Positions 18,441 to 27,761 are shown, numbered from the stretch's first letter. The stretch is 64,000 nt of DNA from Draconibacterium mangrovi (GCF_010586825.1 NZ_JAAAGB010000010.1:1-64000), one strand, 5' to 3'. Numbers and translations are program-made. Notes: generated by a model from the sequence alone, not told the origin.

Positions 18441-19013
18441 TTATAATTTTTCTACAACTTCCTGCAATCTACCCGCAATTTCCTCAACAGTACCCATTCC
18501 GTTAATATCGAAATGTTTACCCTGTGGTTTGTAGTATTCGATTAGAGGAAGTGTTTTTTCGGTGTAAACCGTGATGCGGTTTTCAATAATCGACTGGTTT
18601 TGATCGTCGGAACGGCCCGAAACTTTTCCGCGGCTCAACAAACGATCGATCAATTCCTGTTTTTCAACCTGCAGGCAAAGCATACCCGAGATTGGCGTAC
18701 CATTTTCGTTCAACAAAACATCCAGTGCTTTTGCCTGGTCAACCGTACGCGGAAATCCGTCGAAAATAAAACCTTTCGCGTCTTTGTTTGCGTCAAGTTT
18801 ACTTTTAATCATTCCGATCACCACTTCATCAGGAACCAACTCTCCTTTGTCCATGAAATTTTTGGCTTCAATTCCAAGTGCTGTTCCTTCGGCAATTTCG
18901 CTACGCAGCAAGTCGCCGGTCGACAAGTGGATCAATCCAAATGATTTAATAAGAAATTCGGCCTGGGTTCCTTTTCCTGCCCCCGGTGGGCCAAACAATA
19001 CGAGATTCAACAT
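18441..19013 (-). CDS. adk: Adenylate kinase
   Basis: 190 residues, the short-LID form. It interconverts AMP+ATP and 2 ADP. P-loop GPPGAGKGT is at about 8-16, STGDLLR and GFPRTVDQA are the AMP-binding motifs, and the LID region is short (SRGKVSGRSDD) without zinc-binding Cys. It follows hpt by 16 bp on the same strand, so purine salvage and adenylate balance are co-transcribed. Confidence 0.96.
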   Translation of the reverse strand: MLNLVLFGPPGAGKGTQAEFLIKSFGLIHLSTGDLLRSEIAEGTALGIEAKNFMDKGELVPDEVVIGMIKSKLDANKDAKGFIFDGFPRTVDQAKALDVLLNENGTPISGMLCLQVEKQELIDRLLSRGKVSGRSDDQNQSIIENRITVYTEKTLPLIEYYKPQGKHFDINGMGTVEEIAGRLQEVVEKL

Positions 19014-19029
19014 AATTTTTGGTTATTTT

Positions 19030-19569
19030 TTATTTCACTACTGTGTAAATATCGATCAGATTTCTACCGTAGCCGTCGTAGTCAAGTCCGTAACCTACGA
19101 TAAAATCATTCGGGATCTCAATTCCCACATATTTAAGATCTACTTCTTTCTGAAGCGCATCCGGTTTTAACAACAAGGTTGCCACCTGCACTTCTTTTGG
19201 TTTCATTTGCTGCAGTTGCTCCAAAATGTTGTTGATAGTAATTCCGGTATCAACAATATCTTCCAAAACTACTACGGTTCGGCCTTCAATTTCTTCATTC
19301 AATCCGATAAGATGTTTCACTTTTCCGGTTGTTGAATCACCCTGATACGAAGCCAGTTTTACAAACGAAATCTGCGACTCAACAAAATCTATCCTCTTAT
19401 AAATTTCTGCAGCAAACATAAACGATCCGTTTAAGATGCACAGAAAAAGCGGGTCTTTGCCGGCCAACTCCTTATTCATTGTTTCAGCCATTTGTTCAAT
19501 AACTGAACGAATCTTCTCATATGGAATAAATATCTCAAATTCTTTATCCAGAATTTTAACCTTCTTCAT
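19030..19569 (-). CDS. hpt: Hypoxanthine phosphoribosyltransferase
   Basis: 179 residues. It converts hypoxanthine/guanine and PRPP to IMP/GMP. The PRPP-binding loop reads VVVLEDIVDTGIT, the flexible loop VKLASYQGDST, and the purine-binding end DFIVGYGLDYDGYGRNL. Divergent from purE, with 88 bp between their starts, pairing de novo and salvage purine genes around one regulatory gap. Confidence 0.95.
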   Translation of the reverse strand: MKKVKILDKEFEIFIPYEKIRSVIEQMAETMNKELAGKDPLFLCILNGSFMFAAEIYKRIDFVESQISFVKLASYQGDSTTGKVKHLIGLNEEIEGRTVVVLEDIVDTGITINNILEQLQQMKPKEVQVATLLLKPDALQKEVDLKYVGIEIPNDFIVGYGLDYDGYGRNLIDIYTVVK

Positions 19570-19590
19570 ATGTGGATTTGATTTTTATTA

Positions 19591-19623
19591 ATTGCTAATT
19601 TACTGTATTTTCGTGCTGAAAAT
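19591..19623 (+). promoter_or_regulatory. Promoter of purE
   Basis: ATTG (19591-19594), 21 bp, TATTTTCG (19616-19623), one mismatch from the TAnnTTTG consensus. It lies about 35 bp before the purE start. Confidence 0.4.
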
Positions 19624-19657
19624 AAAAAGATACAAAGTAACAAATAAATTATAAAAC

Positions 19658-20164
19658 ATGACTCCAAAAGTTAGCATTATTATGGGCAGCACGTCAGATT
19701 TAACGGTGATGGAAAAAGCTGCCAAATTGTTTGATGAGTTTGAAATTCCTTTCGAGATCAATGCCTTGTCGGCACATCGCACTCCGGAAGAAGTAGAACG
19801 CTTTGCCAAAGGAGCCAAAGACCGTGGTATTAAAGTTATAATTGCGGGTGCCGGAATGGCGGCTCACCTGCCAGGTGTTATTGCTGCAATGACTCCGATT
19901 CCTGTAATTGGAGTTCCGATTAACGCCAGCTTATCAGGGTTTGATTCAATTCTTGCCATTCTACAAATGCCTCCTGGAATTCCGGTTGCAACAGTTGCTG
20001 TTAACGGAGCTATGAATGCTGCTATATTAGCAACACAAATGATGGCCACCGGCGATGAAGAACTGATGAACAAACTGGTTGCGTACAAAGAGAACCTGAA
20101 AGAGAAAATTGTAAAAGCCAACCAGGAACTTTCAGAGGTAAAGTACAGATTCAAAACTAATTAA
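19658..20164 (+). CDS. purE: N5-carboxyaminoimidazole ribonucleotide mutase (PurE class I)
   Basis: 168 residues. Catalyses step 6 of de novo purine synthesis. The conserved MGSTSDL at the N-terminus, the SAHRTPE loop with the catalytic His, and the GAGMAAHLPGVIA and LQMPPGIPVATVAV segments are all present. No purK is in the window. A strong terminator follows after 29 bp. Confidence 0.96.
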   Translation: MTPKVSIIMGSTSDLTVMEKAAKLFDEFEIPFEINALSAHRTPEEVERFAKGAKDRGIKVIIAGAGMAAHLPGVIAAMTPIPVIGVPINASLSGFDSILAILQMPPGIPVATVAVNGAMNAAILATQMMATGDEELMNKLVAYKENLKEKIVKANQELSEVKYRFKTN

Positions 20165-20193
20165 TTGTAGTTTAAAATATTTTACTTAATTTT

Positions 20194-20223
20194 AAAGAGG
20201 TATTAATTAATACCTCTTTTTTT
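20194..20223 (+). terminator. Terminator after purE, abutting the next start codon
   Basis: Perfect 26-bp palindrome 20194-20219 (AAAGAGGTATTAA and its reverse complement) followed by a T-run to 20223. The next gene's ATG is at 20224, so the hairpin occupies the place where a ribosome would load. Confidence 0.75.
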
Positions 20224-21042
20224 ATGCAAAAACCCTTTTACATACTGCTGGTGTACTTTACCATAATTGCTTCAACAGCCTCCTCGCAAAACTACACAGG
20301 AGGTGCACGTTCGGCTGCCCTTTCAAACGCTTTCGTTTCGGTTTCCGATACCTGGAGCACCTTCCACAACCAGGCCACTTTAGCACAATTAAACCAATTT
20401 TCTTCCGGAGTATATTACGAATCGAAATACGGAATTGATGAATTTGCACTCGCAGCCACAAGCGTGGTTTTGCCAACCGGTGCAGGAACTTTTGGTTTGA
20501 GTTTTTACCAGTTTGGAAAAGGAACATTCAAGGAACATAAAATTGGTTTTGCCTATGCCAAACAACTTTCTGAACGTTTTAACGCTGCCGTACAATTCGA
20601 CTACCTTGCACAACGTATGCCCGAAAATGCGGATGCCTTTTCGTTCGTGACTTTTGAGATTGGAGCAACTTATCAGCTGACTGAACAAATTACATTGGGT
20701 GCCCACACTTACAACCCTGTAAAAAACGGCTTCAGTTACCCCGAAGAAAAAACAAAACTTCCGGCAGCTTATCGCCTGGGAGCTCATTATGCTTTCGACG
20801 AACATGTGCTGGTGAGCCTGGAAACACAAAAAGAATCAGACCACGATGTTGTGGTAAGAAGCGGACTGGAATTTATGCCACTCGAGAATCTGGTACTACG
20901 TTTTGGGATTTCGGGCAGGCCGGTTCAGTACACTGCAGGACTGGGCTACAGTTTTAAAAACGTCAGTACCGATATTGCCTTTAGCTACCACGGGAATTTA
21001 GGATTTACACCATCAGTTTCCATTCAATACAACATCAAATGA
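20224..21042 (+). CDS. PorV/PorQ-like outer-membrane beta-barrel protein
   Basis: 272 residues with a signal peptide (hydrophobic 5-20, SSQ cleavage region). The mature N-terminus YTGGARSAALSNAFVSVSDTWS resembles the opening of PorV/PorQ-family proteins (GARSAALGNA). The rest alternates as amphipathic beta strands ending in a strand with a C-terminal Lys (VSIQYNIK). PorV/PorQ proteins belong to or accompany the type IX secretion system. Which member this is cannot be decided. It overlaps the following gene by four bases (ATGA), so the two are translationally coupled. The ATG at 20224 is the natural start because it opens the signal peptide. Confidence 0.7.
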   Translation: MQKPFYILLVYFTIIASTASSQNYTGGARSAALSNAFVSVSDTWSTFHNQATLAQLNQFSSGVYYESKYGIDEFALAATSVVLPTGAGTFGLSFYQFGKGTFKEHKIGFAYAKQLSERFNAAVQFDYLAQRMPENADAFSFVTFEIGATYQLTEQITLGAHTYNPVKNGFSYPEEKTKLPAAYRLGAHYAFDEHVLVSLETQKESDHDVVVRSGLEFMPLENLVLRFGISGRPVQYTAGLGYSFKNVSTDIAFSYHGNLGFTPSVSIQYNIK

Positions 21043-23081
21043 GAAAACTGATCCGACATATCGCCTTCGGCCTGCTCCAACTGTTCGTTTTGGCGACATC
21101 AGCACAAAACGAGTCGCCGGATCAATTGATTGAATCGATACTGGAATCGCATCTCGACAAAATTGAAGAAGGCACCGATGTGGCACTGATCATCGAAGAT
21201 CTGGAATATTTTTTGGAACATCCTGTAAATATCAACGCAACAAGTGCCACAGAACTGGCAAGGCTTTATTTGTTGAATGAAATACAAATTCAGAAATTAC
21301 TGGAATACATTACCACTTACGGGCCGGTATACTCCATCTTCGAACTCAAAACCATTGACGGATTTACGCCCAACCTACTGCAAAAACTACAATATTTTAT
21401 TGAGTTAGGCCCCGAAGAACAGGCACGGCAAACGTTAAAAGAACAGCTAAAATATGCCGATAATCAACTGTTGTTACGAACACTTGGGAATCTGCAAAAA
21501 GCTCGCGGCTATAAAGAAAAAGACGATGGCACCATTCCTTACGAAGGAAACAGATTTCGCTACTACACGCGTTATAACTTCAGGGCTGGCGACGAACTTT
21601 CAGCCGGAATAACGGCAGAGAAAGATCCGGGTGAAGCCTTTTTTACCGGCTCCAACAAAAGTGGTTTCGATTATTACTCGGGGCACATCAGCTTTAAACT
21701 GAATAATACTTTTGAAAATATTTCTGTTGGCGATTACCTTGTTCGATCCGGGCAAGGATTGGTGCTGTGGCAAGGTTACACCACCGGGAAATCGGAAAAT
21801 GTTTTGGGAATAAGCAAAACCGGTCAGGGTGTACGGGCTTACACTTCAGTAGATGAGAATTTCTATTTCAGAGGTGCAGCAGGCACGGCAAAATTGGGCA
21901 ACTCGCGATTCAGTCTATTCTACTCGTACAAAAATGCCGACGGAAATTTGGAATACAATGATTCTGTTGCCACTCATTTCACCAGTTTGCAAACATCAGG
22001 CTACCATCGTACAGAAAGTGAAATTGCCGATGAAAAAACCGTAAAGTTCACCAATGCAGGTGGTGTTTTCACCCATCGTTTTAATCACCTGAAACTGGGA
22101 GCAACAGTAGTTTATCAGCAATTCAACAAACCGTTTATCCGCAGCGACCAGCTTTATAACCAATTCCGATTTAGTGGTACAGACAATTTCACCGCCGGTG
22201 CAGATTATCTTTTTAGTAAAAACAACTATACCCTGTTTGGCGAAGCTGCCATCTCCAAATCAAAAGGCAAAGCGGTAACACAAGGTGCAATTGTGCATAT
22301 AAATGACCAGCTTGGATTTTCGGCCTTGTTTCGTCATTTCGATAAAAACTACCATGCTTTTTGGGCCAACACCATGGCCGAAGGCAGCAACATAAGCAAC
22401 GAGTCGGGGCTTTATGTTGGAGTGCGGTTTTTACCGGCAGAGTTTGTAACACTTTCTGCCTACTCCGATATTTATCAATCAGAGTGGTTTAACTACTCCA
22501 CTGCCGGCCCGGCACGTTCATGGGATATATTCACACAAGCCGATTTCCAGATCAGTGAAAAACTGAATGGATACCTGCGTTTTAAAAACGAGGAGAAAGA
22601 TCAAAAATTCAAAAACGAAAACCGTTATATCAATCTTCCGGAACGCATTCAAAAGTTGCGTTTTCATATTCAGTTTCAGGCTTCGGAAACAATCTTGCTA
22701 AAAACACGTGCCGAGCATGTTTATTATAAAGGCGAGGAAAGGGAAAATGGGTTTATGCTTTTTCAAGATATCCAATTCAAACCCCGGGAATTTCCACTGA
22801 ATCTTGCTGCCCGATTGGCCTGGTTCCATACCGAAAGTTACAACAGCCGCATTTACGCTTACGAAAATGATATTCTTTATGCTTTTTCAATTCCAGCGTA
22901 TTACGGTAACGGATTTAGAACTTATCTCAATTTAAAATACCAGCCTGCAAAAAAAATCGAGTGCTGGTTAAAACTGGCAAATACATGGTGGACCGACCGT
23001 GAAACCATCAGTTCGGGCTATAATGAGATAGCCGGACAGCACAAAACAGAGTTAAAATTTCAGTTGAGGTTGAAATTTTGA
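21039..23081 (+). CDS. Helix-hairpin-helix outer-membrane protein
   Basis: 680 residues with an N-terminal signal peptide (about 1-23). A helical region follows, containing paired ComEA-like helix-hairpin-helix units (NINATSATELARLYLLNEIQIQKLL and GPVYSIFELKTIDGFTPNLLQKL, about 65-120). From about 145 onwards long beta strands typical of an outer-membrane barrel run to a terminal LKFQLRLKF. Such HhH-barrel proteins are widespread in Bacteroidota with no proven role; DNA uptake or surface anchoring have been suggested by analogy with ComEA. Translationally coupled to the PorV/PorQ-like gene before it. Confidence 0.75.
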   Translation: MRKLIRHIAFGLLQLFVLATSAQNESPDQLIESILESHLDKIEEGTDVALIIEDLEYFLEHPVNINATSATELARLYLLNEIQIQKLLEYITTYGPVYSIFELKTIDGFTPNLLQKLQYFIELGPEEQARQTLKEQLKYADNQLLLRTLGNLQKARGYKEKDDGTIPYEGNRFRYYTRYNFRAGDELSAGITAEKDPGEAFFTGSNKSGFDYYSGHISFKLNNTFENISVGDYLVRSGQGLVLWQGYTTGKSENVLGISKTGQGVRAYTSVDENFYFRGAAGTAKLGNSRFSLFYSYKNADGNLEYNDSVATHFTSLQTSGYHRTESEIADEKTVKFTNAGGVFTHRFNHLKLGATVVYQQFNKPFIRSDQLYNQFRFSGTDNFTAGADYLFSKNNYTLFGEAAISKSKGKAVTQGAIVHINDQLGFSALFRHFDKNYHAFWANTMAEGSNISNESGLYVGVRFLPAEFVTLSAYSDIYQSEWFNYSTAGPARSWDIFTQADFQISEKLNGYLRFKNEEKDQKFKNENRYINLPERIQKLRFHIQFQASETILLKTRAEHVYYKGEERENGFMLFQDIQFKPREFPLNLAARLAWFHTESYNSRIYAYENDILYAFSIPAYYGNGFRTYLNLKYQPAKKIECWLKLANTWWTDRETISSGYNEIAGQHKTELKFQLRLKF

Positions 23082-23119
23082 TTTTGAATAACTTACTTTG
23101 TCAGGTTAAAATTTAAATA

Positions 23120-24262
23120 ATGCGAGACATTGATTTTGATGATATTCGCCCCTACACCGACAAAGAAGTTAAAGCTAAGATCAGAAAATTAGTTAAGGAT
23201 AAAACCTTTGACGATGTTCTGCATCACTTGTTTAAAAACCGGCCAAAGGTTGAAATGGTAAAATTTCAGTTACGACGGGTAAGCAGTATCAAACAGCTGC
23301 AAGGCGTATTTATTTACGACCTTTTGCACTGGCTGGTTGACAAAACTTCCGACGGATTAAAAGTTACCGGAATTGATAAGCTGGACAAAACCAAACCTTA
23401 CCTGTTTATTTCGAACCACCGCGATATTATTCTGGATGCCGCTTTATTGAACTTCCTTATTTTCGAGCATGGCATGAACACCACGCAGATTGCTATTGGC
23501 GACAACCTGTTGCAATATGAGTGGATAGAACATACCGTTAAGCTGAACCGTTCGTTTGTGATCAGGCGAAATTTGCCACCACGCGAACTGATGATGGCCT
23601 CGAAAAAGGTTTCGCATTTTATTCGCAAATCAATTACCGAAGACAAACTTTCGGTATGGATTGCACAACGCGAAGGCCGCACAAAAGACGGCAACGACAA
23701 AACACAGGAAAGTGTTTTAAAGATGCTGAACATGAGCAACAAAGGGGGCATTTCGGATGGATTTAATGAACTGAATATTGTTCCGGTATCCATTTCGTAC
23801 GAGATTGAGCCTTGTGGTTTGCCCAAACTTCGTGAACTGATAAAAAAAGAACATTACGGCCGGGCAAAACAGAGCAAGGACGATTTGAAAGCTATGTCGA
23901 TGGGAATGTTTGCTCCAAAAGGAAGAATGCGTTTTGCTTTTGGAACACCGATTGAAACCCATTTCGAACTGGCGAAAAACAACGAACAGCGCAACGACTA
24001 TATCCGTCGATTGGCAGAAATGATCGACGACCAGATTTACAAAAACTACAAACTGTGGCCAAGTAATTTTGTGGCTTACGATATGTTGATGCAGGAGCAC
24101 CGCTTTAAAGACCGCTACACCGCAGAAGAACAAAAGAAGTTCGAGATTATGGTGGAGCAGGCCATGGTGCACATAGATTTCCCGATAACCGATATCCAGG
24201 AACGTTTTCTGAAACTGTATGCCTACCCGGTAATTAATAAATTCGACAGGCCTAAAAAGTAA
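23120..24262 (+). CDS. PlsC/PlsB-type glycerophospholipid acyltransferase
   Basis: 380 residues. Acyltransferase motif I is NHRDIILD (HxxxxD), followed by FVIRRN and the third motif IAQREGRTKDGND, then a PVSISYEIEP segment (motif IV). The C-terminal 130 residues are helical. The family transfers acyl groups to glycerol phosphates at the inner face of the membrane; it is longer than simple PlsC and may act on other lipids. It is followed at 10 bp by the HAD phosphatase gene, probably as one transcript. Confidence 0.8.
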   Translation: MRDIDFDDIRPYTDKEVKAKIRKLVKDKTFDDVLHHLFKNRPKVEMVKFQLRRVSSIKQLQGVFIYDLLHWLVDKTSDGLKVTGIDKLDKTKPYLFISNHRDIILDAALLNFLIFEHGMNTTQIAIGDNLLQYEWIEHTVKLNRSFVIRRNLPPRELMMASKKVSHFIRKSITEDKLSVWIAQREGRTKDGNDKTQESVLKMLNMSNKGGISDGFNELNIVPVSISYEIEPCGLPKLRELIKKEHYGRAKQSKDDLKAMSMGMFAPKGRMRFAFGTPIETHFELAKNNEQRNDYIRRLAEMIDDQIYKNYKLWPSNFVAYDMLMQEHRFKDRYTAEEQKKFEIMVEQAMVHIDFPITDIQERFLKLYAYPVINKFDRPKK

Positions 24263-24271
24263 TGGTATAAC

Positions 24272-24904
24272 ATGCAAACAATTATCTGGGACTGGAACGG
24301 TACGCTGTTAAACGATCTTGACTTTTGCATTTCAACCATAAATGTGTTGCTAAAAAAAAGGCAGCTCAATCTGCTTGATCATTATTCGTATAAAGAGGTA
24401 TTCTCGTTCCCGGTAAAGGATTGTTACGAATCCATCGGTTTTGATTTTTCGAAAGAGGATTTTTCCGTTTCGGCGCAGGAATACATGGACATTTACAACG
24501 CAGGAGTTTCCAATTGCAAATTACATCCCGGTGCTACCGATGTACTGGAGCATTTTAGGAATATGGGCTATCGGCAATTTGTGCTTTCGGCCATGCAGGA
24601 AGATATGTTGGTGCATACCTTAAAACACCAGAATATTTTTGATTATTTTGAAGGAATAGCCGGGCTGAATGATCATTATGCGGCTTCGAAGATTGAACGC
24701 GGAAAACAATTTATCAGCGAATTGAATATCGACAAAGCACAGGCAACCATTATTGGTGACACCAACCACGATTTTGAGGTAGCACAACAACTGGAAGTTG
24801 ATTGTATTTTGGTAGCCGACGGGCACCAGTCGAAAGAGCGACTGGAAGCAACCGGCGCTAAAGTAATCGACGAATTGCACCAGCTTAAAACACTTCCGTT
24901 TTAA
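24272..24904 (+). CDS. HAD-family hydrolase, phosphoglycolate phosphatase-like
   Basis: 210 residues. Motif I is WDWNGTLLND with the nucleophile Asp and the acid/base Asn/Asp variant, motif II contains VLSA, and motif III/IV lies in KIERGKQF...IIGDTNHDFEVA. The cap is C1-type and helical. The first catalytic motif reads DWNGT rather than DxDGT, a variant known in this family. The substrate is uncertain. Its last 131 bp (24776-24906) are repeated at 25671-25801 beyond the ORF6N gene, so this 3' end has been involved in a rearrangement. Confidence 0.85.
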   Translation: MQTIIWDWNGTLLNDLDFCISTINVLLKKRQLNLLDHYSYKEVFSFPVKDCYESIGFDFSKEDFSVSAQEYMDIYNAGVSNCKLHPGATDVLEHFRNMGYRQFVLSAMQEDMLVHTLKHQNIFDYFEGIAGLNDHYAASKIERGKQFISELNIDKAQATIIGDTNHDFEVAQQLEVDCILVADGHQSKERLEATGAKVIDELHQLKTLPF

Positions 24905-24958
24905 TCGGAGAACGCTCAATCTTTAAATTAAACACAGCGGTACAAATCAGTGAAGTGA

Positions 24959-25504
24959 TTAACTTTCATTTTTTCTTTTGTAACCTATTTTCCTTCTAGT
25001 TACAGGTTCTTCCTGTTTCTCAATTAATTCGTCCAGATATTGAAAAACCAATTCTATGTTTTTGTCCTGGTTCGCAAGCTTCTTTTTGATTTCCTCAATA
25101 TCAAGTTTCATGCTCAGGTTATCGGTCAATGTTTCACGAACTTTTGTGAATATCCGCATAATTTGGATGTTGACTTTAATTGCTTTTTCACTGTTCAAAA
25201 CACTCGACAGCATCAAAACACCATGTTCGGTAAAAACGTTGGGCAGTTTGCGACGGCCTCCCCAACTTGATGTCGCAAATTGCGACTTCAAGTTTTCAAA
25301 TTCAAATTCCGATAATTGAAACATAAAATCCTCCGGGAACCTGGAGATATTTCTTTTTACCTGTTCATTTAATCGCCGTGTTTCCACGCCATACAAGTCT
25401 GCAAGATCACTATCAAGCATCACTTTTTGTTCCCTGATAAAATAAATCTTGTTCATAATAATTTCATCGGGAAGCATTGAACTCTCTTGCTTTTTTTCGG
25501 CCAT
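24959..25504 (-). CDS. ORF6N-domain protein
   Basis: 181 residues. The N-terminal half is an ORF6N domain (IYFIREQKVMLDSDLADLYGVETRRLNEQVKRN...FPEDFMFQLSE), related to KilA-N/Bro DNA-binding domains of phages and mobile DNA. The segment NVFTEHGVLMLSSVLNSEKA is typical of chromosomal ORF6N proteins in Bacteroidota. The C-terminal 50 residues are a predicted coiled coil ending in a basic tail. It lies inside a repeated 3' end of the HAD gene, which suggests arrival as a passenger of a mobile or recombining segment. Its function is probably DNA binding; its target is unknown. Confidence 0.85.
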   Translation of the reverse strand: MAEKKQESSMLPDEIIMNKIYFIREQKVMLDSDLADLYGVETRRLNEQVKRNISRFPEDFMFQLSEFEFENLKSQFATSSWGGRRKLPNVFTEHGVLMLSSVLNSEKAIKVNIQIMRIFTKVRETLTDNLSMKLDIEEIKKKLANQDKNIELVFQYLDELIEKQEEPVTRRKIGYKRKNES

Positions 25505-25630
25505 TTGTTTGTTATTTAATTGGTTATAAAAATAACACTTAAAACGTTAAACTACGAATTAAACATTCGGGGCAAATCTCCTAACGAATGGGATGCGTAC
25601 TATTAATCGCCTAGAATGTGTTTTGTTTTT

Positions 25631-25799
25631 AAACAAAGCAAGCAGAATCGGCAACGTCAACAATAATATTGAGGAAGCACAACAACTGGAAGTTGATTGC
25701 ATTTTGGTAACCGACGGGCATCAGTCGAAAAAGCGACTGGAAGCAACCGGCGCTAAAGTAATCGACGATTTGCAGCAGCTTAAAACACTTCCGTTTTAA
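25631..25799 (+). pseudogene. Decayed copy of the 3' end of the HAD hydrolase gene
   Basis: The last 43 codons (from EEAQQLEVDC to LKTLPF) match the intact HAD gene at about 95% of bases, and the preceding dozen codons only loosely (RIGNVNNNIE against IIGDTNHDFE). The catalytic N-terminal part is missing. A frame can be opened upstream from 25593, but it has no HAD motif. Its stop codon overlaps the recJ stop on the other strand by a few bases. Confidence 0.8.
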
Positions 25800-27523
25800 T
25801 CCAGAAACTCGCGTTTTTTGATATCTCGTATAAACAGCTGAAGATTGGTTTTACCCCGGTATTCGTTTTCATTTATCGAATAACAAACATCAAAAGGCGA
25901 ACCTGAGGTAATTACATCGTAAGCATCCGATTGATTAAATGCAATTCCCGGGAATATTCCGGAATTTACATCGGGCTCAACCAAATCGAGTTTTAAGTGC
26001 TCCTGATTTTTTCCAACCAGTCGGCTGGTACCGGCATCAAAAACATCTTCGGTAACAAAAACTGGAGTCATATTGTGCGGGCCGAACGGAGCAAATTGTT
26101 TCAGAATGCGGTAAAAGCGTGGCGTAATTTCGCTAAGCGCAATTTTAGCATCCACCTCAATGGTTTGAATTTGCTGTTTGTCGGTAATTTGTTTGGTTAC
26201 GATCTCTTCAAAACGCTGTCTGAACTCCGGAATATTTTCAATTCTCATGGTCAGTCCCGCTGCATACATGTGTCCGCCATACGATTCCAGCAAATCGCTG
26301 CACTGACCAATAGCTTCGTACAAATCAAAATCGCGCACTGAACGTGCTGATCCGGTTGCCAAACCATTCGATTCGGTTAAAATTACCGTTGGCCGGTAGT
26401 ATTGCTCGGTAACGCGTGACGCCACAATACCAACCACTCCTTTGTGCCAGTCGCGGTTATAAAGTACGGTACTGTTTTTATTCTTAAACTCCGGACTGTT
26501 TTCAATGGTATCCAGGGCATCCTGGGTAATATCGCGGTCAAGCGTTTTTCGTATTTCGTTAAACGAGTCGATCTCCTCACCCAACAGATCCGATTTGTCT
26601 TCATCGGTTGAAACCAATATCTGAACCGATTTTTTACCGTGTTCAATCCGGCCCGATGCATTTAATCGTGGTCCGATTTTAAACACAATATCGCTAATGG
26701 TGATTTCGGTTCCTGAGATTCCGGCAAAATTGATAATGGTTTGCAAACCAATTCCCGGATTCGAGTTCAGTTTCTTAAGCCCGTAATACGCCAGAACCCT
26801 GTTCTCTCCGGTTATCGGAACAATATCCGCAGCAATACTCACTGCTACCAAATCCAGCAGATCGTAAATTTCTTCGTAATCAATTTCGTGTCTTTTGCAG
26901 TATGCCTGCAACAGCTTGAATCCTACGCCGCAACCCGAAAGTTCTTTGTAAGGATATTTACAATCCGATTGTTTTGGGTCGAGCACTGCAACTGCCGGCG
27001 GCACTTCATCATCCGGATTATGGTGATCGCAGATAATAAAATCGATACCACGTTCTTTGGCTCCGGCAATCTTTTCAACGGCTTTAATTCCGCAGTCGAG
27101 AGCCACAATCAGTGTTACACCTTTTTCAACGGCATAGTCAATACTTTTGGGCGAAATTCCATATCCTTCGCTGTAACGGTCGGGGATGTAATATTCAATA
27201 TCTTTTATGCGCTCTTTTAAAAACGAATATACCAGCGCTACCGAAGTAGTTCCGTCAACATCGTAATCGCCGTAAACAATAACTTTTTCATTATTTTCAA
27301 TGGCCTGATCCAATCGTGCAATCGCTTTCGCCATGTCTTTCATCAGAAAAGGATCGTGCAGATCGCTGAGTCGGGGGCGGAAAAATGCTTTGGCTTCAGC
27401 GTAGGTTTTTATCCCCCGCTGTACCAGCAAGCGCGCTATCACCATATTCACATTCAACGCCGCTGAGAGGTGTTTAACCTCGTTTTGGTCGCCTTGTTTT
27501 TTTAAGTTCCAAATTCTATCCAT
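25796..27523 (-). CDS. recJ: Single-stranded-DNA exonuclease RecJ
   Basis: 575 residues from the ATG at 27523 (MDRIWNLKKQ). A longer frame to 27595 adds 24 residues with no family match and is rejected. DHH phosphoesterase motifs are YGDYDVDGTTS (motif I), LIVALDCGIK (II), ICDHHNPDD (III, DHH) and AVLDPKQSDCKYP. The DHHA1 domain has GATGSARSV-like GLATGSARSVRDFDLYEA and SYGGHMYAAGL. It degrades 5' ends of single strands in recombination and mismatch repair. Confidence 0.95.
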   Translation of the reverse strand: MDRIWNLKKQGDQNEVKHLSAALNVNMVIARLLVQRGIKTYAEAKAFFRPRLSDLHDPFLMKDMAKAIARLDQAIENNEKVIVYGDYDVDGTTSVALVYSFLKERIKDIEYYIPDRYSEGYGISPKSIDYAVEKGVTLIVALDCGIKAVEKIAGAKERGIDFIICDHHNPDDEVPPAVAVLDPKQSDCKYPYKELSGCGVGFKLLQAYCKRHEIDYEEIYDLLDLVAVSIAADIVPITGENRVLAYYGLKKLNSNPGIGLQTIINFAGISGTEITISDIVFKIGPRLNASGRIEHGKKSVQILVSTDEDKSDLLGEEIDSFNEIRKTLDRDITQDALDTIENSPEFKNKNSTVLYNRDWHKGVVGIVASRVTEQYYRPTVILTESNGLATGSARSVRDFDLYEAIGQCSDLLESYGGHMYAAGLTMRIENIPEFRQRFEEIVTKQITDKQQIQTIEVDAKIALSEITPRFYRILKQFAPFGPHNMTPVFVTEDVFDAGTSRLVGKNQEHLKLDLVEPDVNSGIFPGIAFNQSDAYDVITSGSPFDVCYSINENEYRGKTNLQLFIRDIKKREFLD

Positions 27524-27661
27524 GCTGCGTTTTGTGTTTCTCAAGATGTGAATGCGCAAAGATACAAAATGCAACCGCATATGGAAATAAAACATTCACC
27601 CTCAACATTATTTTTTAATTGATTCAGTGTTACAACAACAATTACAACCGATCTGTTTTAT

Positions 27662-27669
27662 TATCTTTG
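27662..27669 (+). promoter_or_regulatory. -7 promoter element of lysS
   Basis: TATCTTTG, a perfect TAnnTTTG box, followed by GCCC. A -33 TTTG is not clear. Transcription would start near 27676, giving a leader of about 85 nt. Confidence 0.45.
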
Positions 27670-27761
27670 CCCAAATTTTTTTAAAGGATTCGGGAATCTT
27701 TTCCCGGGCAATAAATTGTCATTTAAACAAAAGAGTGACAGCAAATAAAAGTGAAGAAAAA

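Larger units (their letters stand above)
24776..25801. repeat. 131-bp direct repeat flanking the ORF6N gene
   Basis: 24776-24906 and 25671-25801 align without gaps and differ at about 7 positions, with weaker similarity continuing about 45 bp upstream. The unit is the 3' end of the HAD gene with its stop codon. Between the copies lie only the ORF6N gene and non-coding sequence. Confidence 0.9.

Noticed and set aside
27524-27595. Upstream extension of recJ
   Set aside because: The added residues have no counterpart in RecJ; MDRIWNLK is the expected N-terminus.
27627-27761. Upstream extension of lysS
   Set aside because: It starts before the TATCTTTG box at 27662 and has no counterpart in LysS proteins.
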